From: Acidovorax sp. FHTAMBA
Lineage (GTDB): Bacteria > Pseudomonadota > Gammaproteobacteria > Burkholderiales > Burkholderiaceae_C
Length of the DNA: 64,000 bases
NCBI RefSeq assembly: GCF_038958875.1
Contig: NZ_CP152407.1
Location: 3,851,501 to 3,915,500 of the forward strand
Direction: 5' to 3'
The position numbers and the translations under genes are program-made. Each line of letters begins with the position of its first letter. The first letter of the stretch is position 1. Of the stretch, positions 54,586-64,000 are shown piece after piece. The notes beneath the pieces are model-generated. The model saw only the letters and a list, made by a program, of their open reading frames with translations, was not told where the DNA came from and did no database searches.

Positions 54586-55393
54586 ATCCAAACGCGATGT
54601 GCAAAGCGGGCTCAAGGCACTGCGCCTGAATGGCATGGTCAGTGCCTGGGCTGACCTTATGGAGCAGGATGGCGGCTCCTCGATTCAGAGCTCGCGCTGG
54701 CTGATAGAGCACCTGCTTCAAGCGGAAGACGTGGATCGGCATATGCGCTCGATTGCCCACCAGATGAAAGCAGCACGCTTCCCGATTCACCGGGATCTTG
54801 CTGGCTTCGACTTCGAGGTCTCACCCGTGGACAAGGTGCTGATCAAGAGGTTGGCGGACCTGAGCTTCACCGACGATGCGCAGAACGTTGTCCTGATTGG
54901 TGGTCCTGGCACCGGCAAAACCCACTTGGCAACGGCGCTGGGAATCAATGGGCTGACGCACCATTCCAAACGTGTCCGGTTCTACTCGACGGTGGATCTG
55001 GTCAATGCGTTGGAGCAAGAGAAGGCCAAGGGAAATCCGGGGCGCATAGCCATGAGCTTGATGCGCATGGACCTGGTCATTCTGGATGAACTTGGATACC
55101 TGCCATTCAGCCAGGCCGGTGGAGCATTGCTGTTCCATCTGCTGTCCAAACTCTATGAGCACACCAGCGTTCTGATCACCACCAACCTGACGTTTGCCGA
55201 GTGGTCCGCTGTCTTCGGTGATGCCAAGATGACCACGGCACTGCTGGACCGGCTCACCCATCACTGCCACATCGTTGAAACCGGCAATGAGTCCTACCGC
55301 TTCCGCCACAGCTCCAAGGAGGCAAAGGGAAAGATCAAATCCAGAGAAATGAATAGAAAAACAGAAACCAGTCTGGAGGTGCAAGCCCAGTAG
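54578..55393 (+). CDS. istB: IS21 helper ATPase IstB
   Basis: 271 aa AAA+ ATPase, DnaC/DnaA-like. Walker A GGPGTGKTHLATALG at about 108 and Walker B LVILDELGYLPF at about 165; sensor TTNLTFAEW. It directs IstA to target DNA. Translated by coupling with istA (ATGTCTGA). Confidence 0.94.
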   Translation: MSESKRDVQSGLKALRLNGMVSAWADLMEQDGGSSIQSSRWLIEHLLQAEDVDRHMRSIAHQMKAARFPIHRDLAGFDFEVSPVDKVLIKRLADLSFTDDAQNVVLIGGPGTGKTHLATALGINGLTHHSKRVRFYSTVDLVNALEQEKAKGNPGRIAMSLMRMDLVILDELGYLPFSQAGGALLFHLLSKLYEHTSVLITTNLTFAEWSAVFGDAKMTTALLDRLTHHCHIVETGNESYRFRHSSKEAKGKIKSREMNRKTETSLEVQAQ

Positions 55394-55493
55394 GAGGCTA
55401 TAGTTATCCACAGCCAGCCTAGCAGATACTGGCTACACGCCCCCTATCAAAGTTGGATCGGCACACACTGTCAAGATTCAATCGGCGCCAACA

Positions 55494-55804
55494 CTGTACG
55501 TCTCATCGAGACGGGCGATAGCGCGCTCCCAATGCTCAAACAGACGCCGCCGCAAAACAGGCATGTCTATCGGGCGCGGCTTGCCTTTGCGCAGGGCCTC
55601 AAAACGGGCATCCCACTCGGCATGCAGCGCTCTTGCTTTGGCATTGGCCTCTCTGAGGTCAGAAGTCTTGAGCGAGACACGGGTAGCCCATCCACCGGGG
55701 AAGTGGGCGAGGAGGTCTTTGGGGGCACGAAGGCCGAATTGGTAGATGCCGCAATCGGCGCGGCGCTGTACGCCGGGGAATCGGGTCACGGTAGCTTGGT
55801 TCAC
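55494..55804 (-). pseudogene. N-terminal stump of a tyrosine-recombinase (phage-type) integrase
   Basis: About 103 residues from GTG 55804: GVQRRADCGIYQFGLRAPKD, GGWATRVSLKTSDLREANAK and ARALHAEWDARF, the N-terminal arm/SAM-like region of phage-type integrases. The IS21 right end cuts it at 55493, removing the catalytic domain. It lies just downstream of tRNA-Ser and reads away from it, the usual place for an island integrase. Confidence 0.82.
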
Positions 55805-55870
55805 ACGGCAAGATTACACGGTTTACCGGGGTGCTACCTCTGCTGCGGGCCTCGTTTTCAGAGGAGCCAC

Positions 55871-55909
55871 AAGAAGAAAGGGCTAGCAAGCGAGTGCCTG
55901 CTAACCCTT
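55871..55909 (-). terminator. Terminator downstream of tRNA-Ser
   Basis: On the minus strand, AAGGGTTAGCA pairs with TGCTAGCCCTT (one G-T pair) around a 10-base loop, followed by TCTTCTT. It starts nine bases after the tRNA 3' end; if the island model holds, this hairpin came with the island. Confidence 0.75.
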
Positions 55910-55917
55910 CTTTTGAT

Positions 55918-56007
<90 letters not shown>

Positions 56008-56044
56008 TGCATTCGTGTCGAAGCCTGCGATTCTAGCAGGAAAT

Positions 56045-57361
<1,317 letters not shown>

Positions 57362-57393
57362 TGCTGGATTTTAAAGGGGTGGTCGGCAACGGC

Positions 57394-58335
57394 TCAGGCA
57401 AGGCTGGCCGGGTCAAAGTTGGCGCCACAGAGAATCAGGGCCACCGTCTCTTGCGGCTGGGGCTTGTAGGCGCCGGTCTGCAAAGCTGCCAGGCCCAGCG
57501 CGGCGGCGGGTTCCACGGCCAGTTTCAGCTCCTTCCACAGCCACAGCTGGGCCGCGCGGATGGCATCGTCGGGCAGCAGCAGCGCGTCGTGCACATGGCG
57601 CTGGCTCACTTCCCAGCAAATAGTCCCGATGCGGCGGGCGCCGAGCGAATCAGCGGCCACGCCGCCCACATCCACATCCACCGGCTGGCCCGCAGCGCGC
57701 GCGGCGTGCAGGGTGGGCGCGCGTTCGGGCTCCAGTGCGACCACATGGGCGCGGCTTTCCACCCATGCGGCCACGCCGCCGATGAGGCCGCCACCCCCAA
57801 CGCTGACCAGCACCGTATCGGGCAGGCGGCCGCCCTGCTCTTCCATCTCCAGCGCCAGCGTGCCCGCGCCTGCCACCACTTCGGGCTGGTCGTAGGCATG
57901 GGCCTGCAATGCGCCCGTGGCCTTCTGGCGGGCCACGCAGGCTTCAAAGGCTTCGGAATACGCAGCGCCGGTGACGACCACCTCGGCCCCCAGTGCGCGC
58001 AGGCGGGCGCGCTTGGCTTCTGGCGACACCTCGGGCACAAACACCTCGCAGCGCACGCCCAAGGCCTGGGCAGCCGCTGCCACGGCAATGCCGGCGTTGC
58101 CGCCGGAGGCAATGATCACGCCGCTCTCGGGCACCGGATTGGCCAGCAGGCGGTACAACATGCCACGCGCCTTGAAGCTGCCGCCCACCTGCAGGTGCTC
58201 CAGCTTGAGCCAGACCTCGGCACAGCCCACGCCCAAAGACTTGCCGGAAAGGCGCATCAGCGGTGTGGTGCGCAGAAAGTCGGGCTGGGTGGCCAGTTGG
58301 CGGCGGGCGGCGGCAATGGCGGCGCGGTCGATCAT
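57394..58335 (-). CDS. Threonine/serine dehydratase-like PLP enzyme
   Basis: 313 aa fold type II PLP enzyme. Lys in GGSFKARGML (about 50-59) forms the Schiff base; ASGGNAGIAVAAAAQALG and the phosphate loop SVGGGGLIGG (about 175) follow. No ACT domain, as in catabolic dehydratases. Substrate Thr or Ser is likely but other beta-substituted amino acids are possible. ATG 58335; 32 bases upstream of serS and co-directional. Confidence 0.87.
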   Translation of the reverse strand: MIDRAAIAAARRQLATQPDFLRTTPLMRLSGKSLGVGCAEVWLKLEHLQVGGSFKARGMLYRLLANPVPESGVIIASGGNAGIAVAAAAQALGVRCEVFVPEVSPEAKRARLRALGAEVVVTGAAYSEAFEACVARQKATGALQAHAYDQPEVVAGAGTLALEMEEQGGRLPDTVLVSVGGGGLIGGVAAWVESRAHVVALEPERAPTLHAARAAGQPVDVDVGGVAADSLGARRIGTICWEVSQRHVHDALLLPDDAIRAAQLWLWKELKLAVEPAAALGLAALQTGAYKPQPQETVALILCGANFDPASLA

Positions 58336-58491
58336 GCAGGGCTCCGATGGGGCAAAGGGAGGCAGTTTAGGCGCTGCCCGCAACATGCAGACACAACGCT
58401 GACTGCAGGGGTGCCGCACAACTGCCGATAACATGGGCAAGGCAGTCCCTCACCCCAACGCGCTGGTCGGCCTGCGCGCAGGAGAAAAAGC

Positions 58492-59220
58492 ATGTTCTTT
58501 GTGTTCGGCCCGTCAGGCCAGATGTACCGGGGTGGCCCCGAAAACCTGGCACGTATTTCTGCGGTGCGCAGCGTGCAGCGCCCGCAGGCACTGCGCACGC
58601 GGGCCATGGATGCGCAGGATGGCCAGCCGGGGCCGATCTTCACGGCCTCGCCGCGCCCCACGGCGGCCGATCCTGGCGCCGCGTCAACACCCTCTGCCAT
58701 CGTCAACCTGCGCACACACGACGCCGTGAGCGCCTATGCACAGGTGGACCAGGGCCCCCAGCCCGCCCGGCAGCCGCTGACCAAGGTGAGCGATGTGATG
58801 ACCACCGGCGGCGTGAGCGTGGCACCCGGCGTGCGCGTGAACGATGCCTGGCAGACCCTGGCCGAGAACAAGGTGGCGCAGGCGCCGGTGGTGGATGCGC
58901 TGGGCCGCGTGATCGGGCTGCTACTGCGGGCCGACATGGCGCCGCTCGATCTGCTGCCCGAGCCCGGCGCGGTGAAGCAGGCGATTGACCTGGCACGCCG
59001 CCCGGTGTCTGAAGTGATGGTGAGCCCGGTGCCCACCGTGGCGCCCGACACGGAGTTGCGCCGCGTGGCCGCCGTGCTGCTGGACACCGGCCTGCCCGGC
59101 CTGCCGGTGACGGACGATGCGGGAGTGCTGTCGGGCTTTATCTCGCGCACCGACATCCTGCGCGCGGTGGCGGCGGACCCTCCGCTGGATTTGTGGAGCG
59201 GGCCTGCGATGGCGCTGTAG
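58492..59220 (+). CDS. CBS-domain-pair protein
   Basis: 242 aa. Poorly conserved N-terminus (1-100), then two CBS domains: VSDVMTTGGVSVAPGVRVND (about 101) and VSEVMVSPVPTVAPDTELRR (about 172), ending FISRTDILRAV. CBS pairs bind adenine nucleotides and act as energy sensors. A CAGGAGAAAAAG ribosome site precedes ATG 58492. Divergent from the dehydratase gene. Confidence 0.88.
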   Translation: MFFVFGPSGQMYRGGPENLARISAVRSVQRPQALRTRAMDAQDGQPGPIFTASPRPTAADPGAASTPSAIVNLRTHDAVSAYAQVDQGPQPARQPLTKVSDVMTTGGVSVAPGVRVNDAWQTLAENKVAQAPVVDALGRVIGLLLRADMAPLDLLPEPGAVKQAIDLARRPVSEVMVSPVPTVAPDTELRRVAAVLLDTGLPGLPVTDDAGVLSGFISRTDILRAVAADPPLDLWSGPAMAL

Positions 59221-59250
59221 ACCGTTGACCTGCCTTACATCCAAAATATA

Positions 59251-59308
59251 AGCAAAACTGGCTTCTAGCGCTTATCCATCAAGCGCCAGCAGCTATCAAT
59301 TCAGAAGC
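59251..59308 (+). repeat. Dispersed palindromic repeat, copy 12 (between the CBS and ispH genes)
   Basis: AGCAAAACTGGCTTCT, core AGCGCTTATCCATCAAGCGC, then CAGCAGCTATCAATTCAGAAGC. Starts 30 bases after the CBS-gene stop; the two flanking genes converge on it. Confidence 0.88.
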
Positions 59309-59353
59309 ATCAAACCACACCATCTGCTGAAGAGGCCGGTGGCGCGTCGCCGC

Positions 59354-60349
59354 TCAGCGTCCCGCAGGCCCGGTCTCTGGCGTGCGTTCGGTGATGCTCA
59401 AGCCCGTGGTCGCATCGATCTTGAGCCCCTTGGGCAGCGGGAACTTGATGGTCTCCTCGATGCCCGCCATGGTGCGCACGGAGACTGCGCCCAGCGCCTT
59501 GATGCGGTCGATGACCTGTTGCACCAAAATTTCGGGCGCCGAGGCTCCGGCGGTCAGCCCCACGCGGGCGAGGCCGTCAAACCATTCGCCTTTGAGCTCG
59601 TCGGCACTGTCCACCATGTAAGCGGTGGTGCCCAGCTTGGCGGCCAGCTCGCGCAGGCGGTTGCTGTTGGAGCTGGTGGGGCTGCCCACCACAATCACCA
59701 CGTCCACCTGCGGGCTCAGCAGCTTGACGGCGTCCTGCCGGTTCTGCGTGGCGTAGCAGATGTCCTGCTGCTTGGGCTCGCGCACGCTGGGGAACCGCGC
59801 GCGCACGGCGGCAGAGATTTCGGCCGCATCGTCGACGGAGAGGGTGGTCTGCGTGACCACGGCCAGCTTTTCGGTCTGCGCGGGCTGCACGCGCGCCACG
59901 TCTTCCACGTCTTCCACCAGGTGGATGCCGTGGTCGAGCTGGCCCATGGTGCCCTCGACCTCGGGGTGGCCCTTGTGGCCGATCATGATGAATTCGTAGC
60001 CCTCCTTGGCGAGCTTGGCCACTTCGACGTGCACCTTGGTCACCAGCGGGCAGGTGGCGTCAAAAATGCTGAAGCCGCGCGCCACCGCCTCTTGCTGCAC
60101 AGCCTTGCTCACGCCATGGGCGCTGAAGACCAGCGTGGCGCCCGGGGGCACGTCCGACAGCTCTTCGATAAAGATCGCGCCCTTGGACTTGAGGTCGTTC
60201 ACCACGTAGGTGTTGTGCACGATTTCGTGACGCACATAGATGGGGGCGCCAAACTTCTGGATGGCACGCTCCACGATCTCGATGGCGCGGTCCACACCGG
60301 CGCAAAAGCCGCGCGGCTCGGCCAGCAGGATTTCTTGCGGCGTCTGCAT
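59354..60349 (-). CDS. ispH: 4-hydroxy-3-methylbut-2-enyl diphosphate reductase
   Basis: 331 aa; last enzyme of the MEP isoprenoid pathway, producing IPP and DMAPP. The [4Fe-4S] cysteines are in EPRGFCAGVDRA, DATCPLVTKVH and QQDICYATQNRQ; the substrate-binding VGSPTSSNSNRL follows. ATG 60349 overlaps the stop of the FKBP gene upstream (TGATG); a GTG one codon earlier is possible. Confidence 0.95.
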   Translation of the reverse strand: MQTPQEILLAEPRGFCAGVDRAIEIVERAIQKFGAPIYVRHEIVHNTYVVNDLKSKGAIFIEELSDVPPGATLVFSAHGVSKAVQQEAVARGFSIFDATCPLVTKVHVEVAKLAKEGYEFIMIGHKGHPEVEGTMGQLDHGIHLVEDVEDVARVQPAQTEKLAVVTQTTLSVDDAAEISAAVRARFPSVREPKQQDICYATQNRQDAVKLLSPQVDVVIVVGSPTSSNSNRLRELAAKLGTTAYMVDSADELKGEWFDGLARVGLTAGASAPEILVQQVIDRIKALGAVSVRTMAGIEETIKFPLPKGLKIDATTGLSITERTPETGPAGR

Positions 60350-60813
60350 CACAGAATCCCGATCAGCTGCACTTCAAAGGTCACGGGCTGGCCCGCCAGC
60401 GGGTGGTTGAAGTCGAACAGCACGGCGCCGTCTTCACGCACCTGCATCACGGCCCCGGCGTAGCTTCCCTGCCCGTCGGGCGTGGGGAACTGCACCACAT
60501 CGCCCACGTTGTATTTTTCGTCGGGGTCGCCCAGCTCGTTCATCAGCTTGCGGGCGACCCACTGCTGCATGTCGGGGTTGCGCTCGCCAAAGGCCTCGCC
60601 CGCAGGCAGCTCGAAGGTGGTGCGCGTGCCTTCGGCCAGTCCGAGCAGGCGCTGTTCCATGGCGGGCGACAGCTCGCCCGTGCCCAGCGACAGGGTGGCG
60701 GGTTTGTCGGTAAAAGTGTTGATCACATCCCCCGCCGGGCCGGCCAGGCGGTAGTGCAGCGTGAGGAAGGAGCCCGGCTGAACAGTGGGAAGGGAGGTGG
60801 AAATAGAGGTCAT
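60349..60813 (-). CDS. FKBP-type peptidyl-prolyl isomerase (SlpA-like)
   Basis: 154 aa FKBP with the insert-in-flap arrangement of SlyD/SlpA (GERNPDMQQWVARKLM), ending FDFNHPLAGQPVTFEVQLI. Cytoplasmic folding helper. Pairs with ispH in one operon, as slpA (fkpB) and ispH do in E. coli, which supports the name. ATG 60813. Confidence 0.92.
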   Translation of the reverse strand: MTSISTSLPTVQPGSFLTLHYRLAGPAGDVINTFTDKPATLSLGTGELSPAMEQRLLGLAEGTRTTFELPAGEAFGERNPDMQQWVARKLMNELGDPDEKYNVGDVVQFPTPDGQGSYAGAVMQVREDGAVLFDFNHPLAGQPVTFEVQLIGIL

Positions 60814-60824
60814 GAGAGTCCAAA

Positions 60825-61091
60825 AGAGCGTGTTTTGCACTTTTACGTGCCCACGAAAGCCGGGAAAAGGCCCGGCCACTAGGCGCAAAACGCGCCGCGG
60901 TATCCATACCGCAAGCGGTTTGCAACAACGTGGCCGGGCCTTTTCCCGGCTTTCCCAGAGGGTTGGGCCCAAAGGCCAGCACTCGCGGCGTTGCAGCCCT
61001 TGCCAAGGCCCCGGCCTTGGCGGCAGTCCGCGCCTTGCGATCACTGACCTTTGGACCCAACGTGGGTACGTAAAAGTGCAAAACACGCTCT
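60825..61091. mobile_element. MITE-like element with nested inverted repeats, 267 bp
   Basis: Terminal inverted repeats of 31 bp at 60825-60855 and 61061-61091 match at 30 positions (ends AGAGCGTGTTTTGCAC). Inside, a perfect 23-bp inverted repeat at 60856-60878 and 60931-60953 surrounds a small hairpin (GCGGTA-TCCA-TACCGC, 60897-60912). It encodes no protein of its own. The flanks carry AAA on both sides, a possible short target duplication. It fills the gap between the divergent FKBP and radC genes and must affect their promoters. Confidence 0.8.
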
Positions 61092-61167
61092 AAACTGCCC
61101 CAATTGTAGAAAACCGGGCAAACCCCTACCGCAGCCACCGCTCCTGGCGCGTCCCATCTCCTCTTCC

Positions 61168-61881
61168 ATGGCCATCAAAGACCTGCCCGCCGACGCCCAG
61201 CCCCGCGAAAAACTGCTGGCACGCGGCCCCGCCGCACTGGCCGATGCCGAGCTGCTGGCCATCCTGCTGCGCACCGGCATCGTGGGCAAGGGGGTGCTGC
61301 AGATGGCGCAGGAGCTGCTCGACCCGCCCGGCATCGACCCCACCACCGGCGCCCTCACCGGCGGCTTTGGCGGCATTGCGGGGCTGTTGCACACCAGCGC
61401 GGCCGACCTGGAGCGCATCAAGGGCCTGGGCCCCGCCAAGCGCGCCGAACTGGTGGCGGTGCTGGAGCTGGCCCGCCGCGCCCTGGCCCAGCAGCTGCGC
61501 GAACGCGAGGTGTTCGACTCGCCCGATGCCGTCAAGCACTATCTGCAACTGCACCTGGCGGCCAAGGGGCACGAGGTGTTTGCGGTGCTGTTCCTCGACA
61601 GCCAGAACCGCCTGCTGGCGCTGGAGGAGCTGTTTCGCGGCACGCTCACGCAGACCAGTGTGTACCCGCGCGAGGTGGTGCTGCGCGCCCTGCACCACCA
61701 GGCGGCGGCTGTGGTTTTGGCGCACAACCACCCCAGCGGGAGCGTGACGCCCAGCCGCGCCGACGAGGCGCTGACCCAGACCCTCAAGACCACGCTGGCG
61801 CTGGTGGATGTGCGCGTGCTCGACCACGTGATCGTGGCGCCAGGCCAGGCGCTGTCGATGGCCGAGAAGGGACTGCTGTGA
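61168..61881 (+). CDS. radC: RadC-family JAMM/MPN protein
   Basis: 237 aa. Helix-hairpin-helix-like N-terminal part (IKGLGPAKRAELVAVLELA) and a C-terminal JAMM domain with HNHPSGSVTPSRAD (His-x-His and Asp metal ligands) after E in the first strand. Historically tied to DNA repair; the real role remains uncertain. ATG 61168; its upstream region is the MITE-like element. The stop overlaps the next GTG. Confidence 0.93.
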   Translation: MAIKDLPADAQPREKLLARGPAALADAELLAILLRTGIVGKGVLQMAQELLDPPGIDPTTGALTGGFGGIAGLLHTSAADLERIKGLGPAKRAELVAVLELARRALAQQLREREVFDSPDAVKHYLQLHLAAKGHEVFAVLFLDSQNRLLALEELFRGTLTQTSVYPREVVLRALHHQAAAVVLAHNHPSGSVTPSRADEALTQTLKTTLALVDVRVLDHVIVAPGQALSMAEKGLL

Positions 61882-63089
61882 AGCCGGGCCGCCTTGCCAT
61901 TGCCCTGCTGGCGGTCAGCGCGCTGCTGCAGGCCTGCGGATCCCACGCACCTCCGCCTCCCGCCCAGAGCGCGGCGCAACCCGTTGCCCCGCAGGTATCC
62001 GCGGCCCCGGCTGCCTGCCCCTGCCTTCGCCTGATTGGCGAGGCCACGTTGGCGCAGGGGCTGAGCGTGGGCGGCACCACGGTGGGTGGCCTCTCGGGCA
62101 TCGACTACGACGCGGCCGGGGACCGCTACATCCTGCTGTCGGACGACCGCTCCAACATGGATGCTGCGCGCTTTTACACCGCGCGCATCCGTTACACGGC
62201 CAGCGCGCTGGCCATGCCCGAATTCACCGGCGCCGTGGCCTTGCTGAACGCCCGCGGCCAGCCCTACGCGCCACGCCGCCGCGCGCCCGATGGCATCGAG
62301 GTGCCCGACCCGGAAGCCGTGCGCTGGCTGCCCGGGGGCGCAGACTTCCTGTGGACGAGCGAAGGCGACTTCGCGCGCGGCTTTGGCCCCGCATTGCGCA
62401 CCAGCCGGGCCACCGATGGTGCGCAGCTGCGTGCATACGCGCTGCCCGCGGCGTTCCAGCCCCGGCCGGGCGAGCGGCGGGGCCCCCGCGACAACGATAC
62501 GCTGGAAGGCCTGGCCCTCACGCCCGACGGCCAGACCGCCTGGCTGGCCATGGAAGGCCCCTGGCTGCAAGACGGCCCCCGCGCCACACCCGCCAGCGGT
62601 GGCGCGCCCGTGCGCATCACCGCCATCGACGTGGCCAGCGGCCGTGTGCTGCGCCAGCTGGCCTACCAGCCCGATGCCGTGCCGCACAAAAGCCCCCTGC
62701 CCGGCGGCTACACCACCAACGGTGTGAGCGAGATACTGGCCGACGGGCCCGACCACCTGCTGGTGCTCGAGCGCAGCTACACCCTGGGCGTGGGCAATTC
62801 GATCCGCCTGTACCGCATTGCCGTACAAGGCGCGGGCGCGGAGGCGGCCAGCGACACGCTGGACATTGAGGCGCTTGCCCCCGGCAACCACACGCCGGTG
62901 CCCAAAATGCTGGTGGCAGACTTTGCCCACCTGGGGCTTCAGCGCCTGGACAACATCGAGGGCATGGCCTGGGGCGCGCCTTTGCCAGGCCCGGGCGGCC
63001 CGCGCCGGGTGCTGGTCTTTGTGAGCGACGACAACTTCAACCCCGCGCAGATCACCCAGTTCATCGCGGCGGAGTACCTTGCCCCGTGA
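61878..63089 (+). CDS. Esterase-like lipoprotein (phytase-like domain)
   Basis: 403 aa. Signal peptide with lipobox LLQACGS (Cys20), so membrane-anchored. The rest is one beta-propeller-like 'esterase-like activity of phytase' domain: GLSGIDYDAAGDRYILLSDD near the start, NDTLEGLALTPDGQTAWLAM in the middle, LDNIEGMAWG and FVSDDNFN near the end. Substrate unknown. GTG start overlapping the radC stop (GTGA). Confidence 0.88.
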   Translation: MKPGRLAIALLAVSALLQACGSHAPPPPAQSAAQPVAPQVSAAPAACPCLRLIGEATLAQGLSVGGTTVGGLSGIDYDAAGDRYILLSDDRSNMDAARFYTARIRYTASALAMPEFTGAVALLNARGQPYAPRRRAPDGIEVPDPEAVRWLPGGADFLWTSEGDFARGFGPALRTSRATDGAQLRAYALPAAFQPRPGERRGPRDNDTLEGLALTPDGQTAWLAMEGPWLQDGPRATPASGGAPVRITAIDVASGRVLRQLAYQPDAVPHKSPLPGGYTTNGVSEILADGPDHLLVLERSYTLGVGNSIRLYRIAVQGAGAEAASDTLDIEALAPGNHTPVPKMLVADFAHLGLQRLDNIEGMAWGAPLPGPGGPRRVLVFVSDDNFNPAQITQFIAAEYLAP

Positions 63090-63742
63090 AAGCCCGATCG
63101 CTCCAGGACCTCGCCCCGCTGCGCCAGGCGCTGGCCGAGCGGGCTGCACACGAGGCGCGGCTGCGCCAGCAGGCGCTGGAGGCCGAGCGCCGCGAGCGCG
63201 CCGAGCGCAACCTGTTCCGTGACGCCGTGGGGCCCGTGCAGGCCCTTGGCGGGCAGCACCACGACCGGCACTGGCCCCTGCCCGAGCCCCCCGAGCCCCT
63301 GCCGCTGCAGCACTGGCTGGACGAGGAACGCGTGCTGCGCGAATCCATCAGCGACGACTTCGATGTGAGCACCCTGCTCGACACGGACGACCAGCTGAGC
63401 TTTCGCCGCCCGGGCATCGGCGTGGAGATCACGCGCCGCCTGCGCGCCGGGCACTGGAGCATTCAGCGCCAGCTGGACCTGCACGGCCTGCGCGTGGACG
63501 AGGCACGCGAAGCCCTGGGTGAATTCATCCGCCTCGCCCACCGCACGGGCATGCGCTGCGTGCGCGTGGTGCACGGCAAGGGCCTGGGCTCGCCCGGCAA
63601 AAGCCCCGTGCTCAAAAGCCGCGTGCAGCGCTGGCTGGTGCAAAAGAGCGAGGTGTTGGCCTTTGTGCAGGCCCGGCCCATGGACGGCGGGGCTGGCGCG
63701 CTGGTGGTGCTGCTGCAGCCGGTGCTGCACAAAAAATTCTAG
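63086..63742 (+). CDS. Smr-domain protein
   Basis: 218 aa. Charged N-terminal helix (1-50), then an Smr (MutS2-related) nuclease domain at about 130-215 with LDLHGLRVDEAREAL and VRVVHGKGLGSPGKSP, the LDLH and HGKG catalytic motifs. GTG start at 63086 overlaps the previous stop. Third gene of the radC-esterase-smr operon. Confidence 0.92.
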   Translation: MKARSLQDLAPLRQALAERAAHEARLRQQALEAERRERAERNLFRDAVGPVQALGGQHHDRHWPLPEPPEPLPLQHWLDEERVLRESISDDFDVSTLLDTDDQLSFRRPGIGVEITRRLRAGHWSIQRQLDLHGLRVDEAREALGEFIRLAHRTGMRCVRVVHGKGLGSPGKSPVLKSRVQRWLVQKSEVLAFVQARPMDGGAGALVVLLQPVLHKKF

Positions 63743-63798
63743 CCAAAAACGGCTGCAGCCCTTTTCCTGAAAGCGCTGACAGCTATATTTTTTATAGC
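63741..63798 (+). repeat. Dispersed palindromic repeat, copy 13 (after the Smr gene)
   Basis: AGCCAAAAACGGCTGC, core AGCCCTTTTCCTGAAAGCGC, then AGCTATATTTTTTATAGC. It begins within the Smr stop codon (63740-63742). Confidence 0.82.
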
Positions 63799-63853
63799 AA
63801 TTGAGCGGGAACAGACGCGGACAGTTCCACAGCCCGCGCCGATAGCCCCATGG

Positions 63854-64000
63854 CTATTTGGACAGGTCGATCGCGTACTTGGACATACCCTTGCCCAAGC
63901 CATCATCGGCCGCCAGCAGCGACACGTTGGTCAGGCCTGCCGCCTGCGCCACGCTCAGCGCATTGGCCCCCGAGTGGAACACCACCGGGCCGGCCGTTGT
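63854..64000 (-). CDS. C-terminal end of an unidentified protein, cut by the window edge
   Basis: 48 residues visible, ending GKGMSKYAIDLSK; upstream reads GPVVFHSGANALSVAQAAGL. The stop is TAG at 63854-63856. I do not recognise the family from this fragment. Confidence 0.6.
   Translation of the reverse strand, partial: TTAGPVVFHSGANALSVAQAAGLTNVSLLAADDGLGKGMSKYAIDLSK

Larger units (their letters stand above)
52948..55493 (+). mobile_element. IS21-family insertion sequence (istA-istB), 2546 bp
   Basis: Ends begin TGTTG and finish CAACA. The outer 26 bases match in inverted order at 20 positions (52948-52973 and 55468-55493), and an inner repeat matches at 21 of 24 (52987-53010 and 55441-55464): the multiple terminal repeats typical of IS21. 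I find no target duplication (left flank CCCCGAA, right flank CTGTACG), suggesting a deletion at one side after insertion. Its right end cuts an integrase gene. Confidence 0.9.

Noticed and set aside
60814..61167. Protein-coding frames across the MITE-like element
   Set aside because: They are open by chance; the inverted repeats explain the sequence, and the flanking genes have good starts outside it.

Overview
This is a dense, GC-rich stretch of bacterial chromosome. The gene content points to a betaproteobacterium of the family Comamonadaceae, probably Acidovorax or a close relative. It carries Bug/TctC-type and TctAB tricarboxylate transport genes, a DUF3422 protein and an RpfE-like gene overlapping recJ. 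The genus is an inference from overall character; no rRNA gene is present to fix it.

Layout. 1-3.5 kb: xanthine dehydrogenase xdhA (5' end cut off) and xdhB. 3.5-6.4 kb: DUF4743-Nudix hydrolase, quinone reductase, EamA exporter. 6.4-10.8 kb: a three-gene operon with ATGA overlaps, made of a TRAP-type solute-binding protein, a membrane PAS-GGDEF-EAL protein and a small exported protein. 10.9-15.9 kb: atypical SDR, SH3 protein plus M48 peptidase, EamA exporter, DUF3422 protein. 16-20 kb: tctBA without tctC, then a GspE/PilB-type ATPase. 19.9-24.3 kb: a coupled operon of DASS transporter (frameshifted), Na/Pi cotransporter-like protein, hypoxanthine-DNA glycosylase and spermidine synthase-like protein. 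24.3-26.9 kb: DUF2062, TatD, membrane-anchored S1C protease. 26.9-30.4 kb: MoxR-DUF58-BatA module. 30.4-35.1 kb: lolCD, then an RpfE-like gene and recJ. 35.4-41.7 kb: an accessory block with a type III restriction-modification system (mod broken at a run of eight G) and a hipBA toxin-antitoxin pair with two matched operators. 41.8-47.4 kb: chemoreceptor, PHP phosphatase, YciO, M50 protease, trpS. 47.7-52.7 kb: CocE-type hydrolase, Bug solute-binding protein, divergent GntR regulator and an FGE-like secreted protein. 52.8-56.0 kb: the wreck of an integrative element at tRNA-Ser(CGA), with an att duplicate, an IS21-family element and an integrase stump. 56-64 kb: serS, threonine dehydratase-like enzyme, CBS protein, ispH, FKBP peptidyl-prolyl isomerase, a MITE-like element, radC, a lipoprotein esterase, an Smr protein and the 3' end of an unidentified gene.

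The most unusual feature is a dispersed palindromic repeat of about 55 bp, with core AGCGCTT-N(5-7)-AAGCGCT and a flank ending in ATAGC or GTAGC. I count 13 copies in 64 kb. Several lie inside genes without breaking the reading frame (xdhA, the Nudix gene, the SDR gene, the start of an EamA gene). Two copies form gene junctions, supplying the stop codon of one gene and the start codon of the next (lolC/lolD and rpfE-like/recJ). Most others sit within a few tens of bases of a stop codon. This resembles the Rickettsia palindromic elements that insert into coding sequence. A second short repeat (peptide VQAEPVEA) is inserted in frame in hipA.
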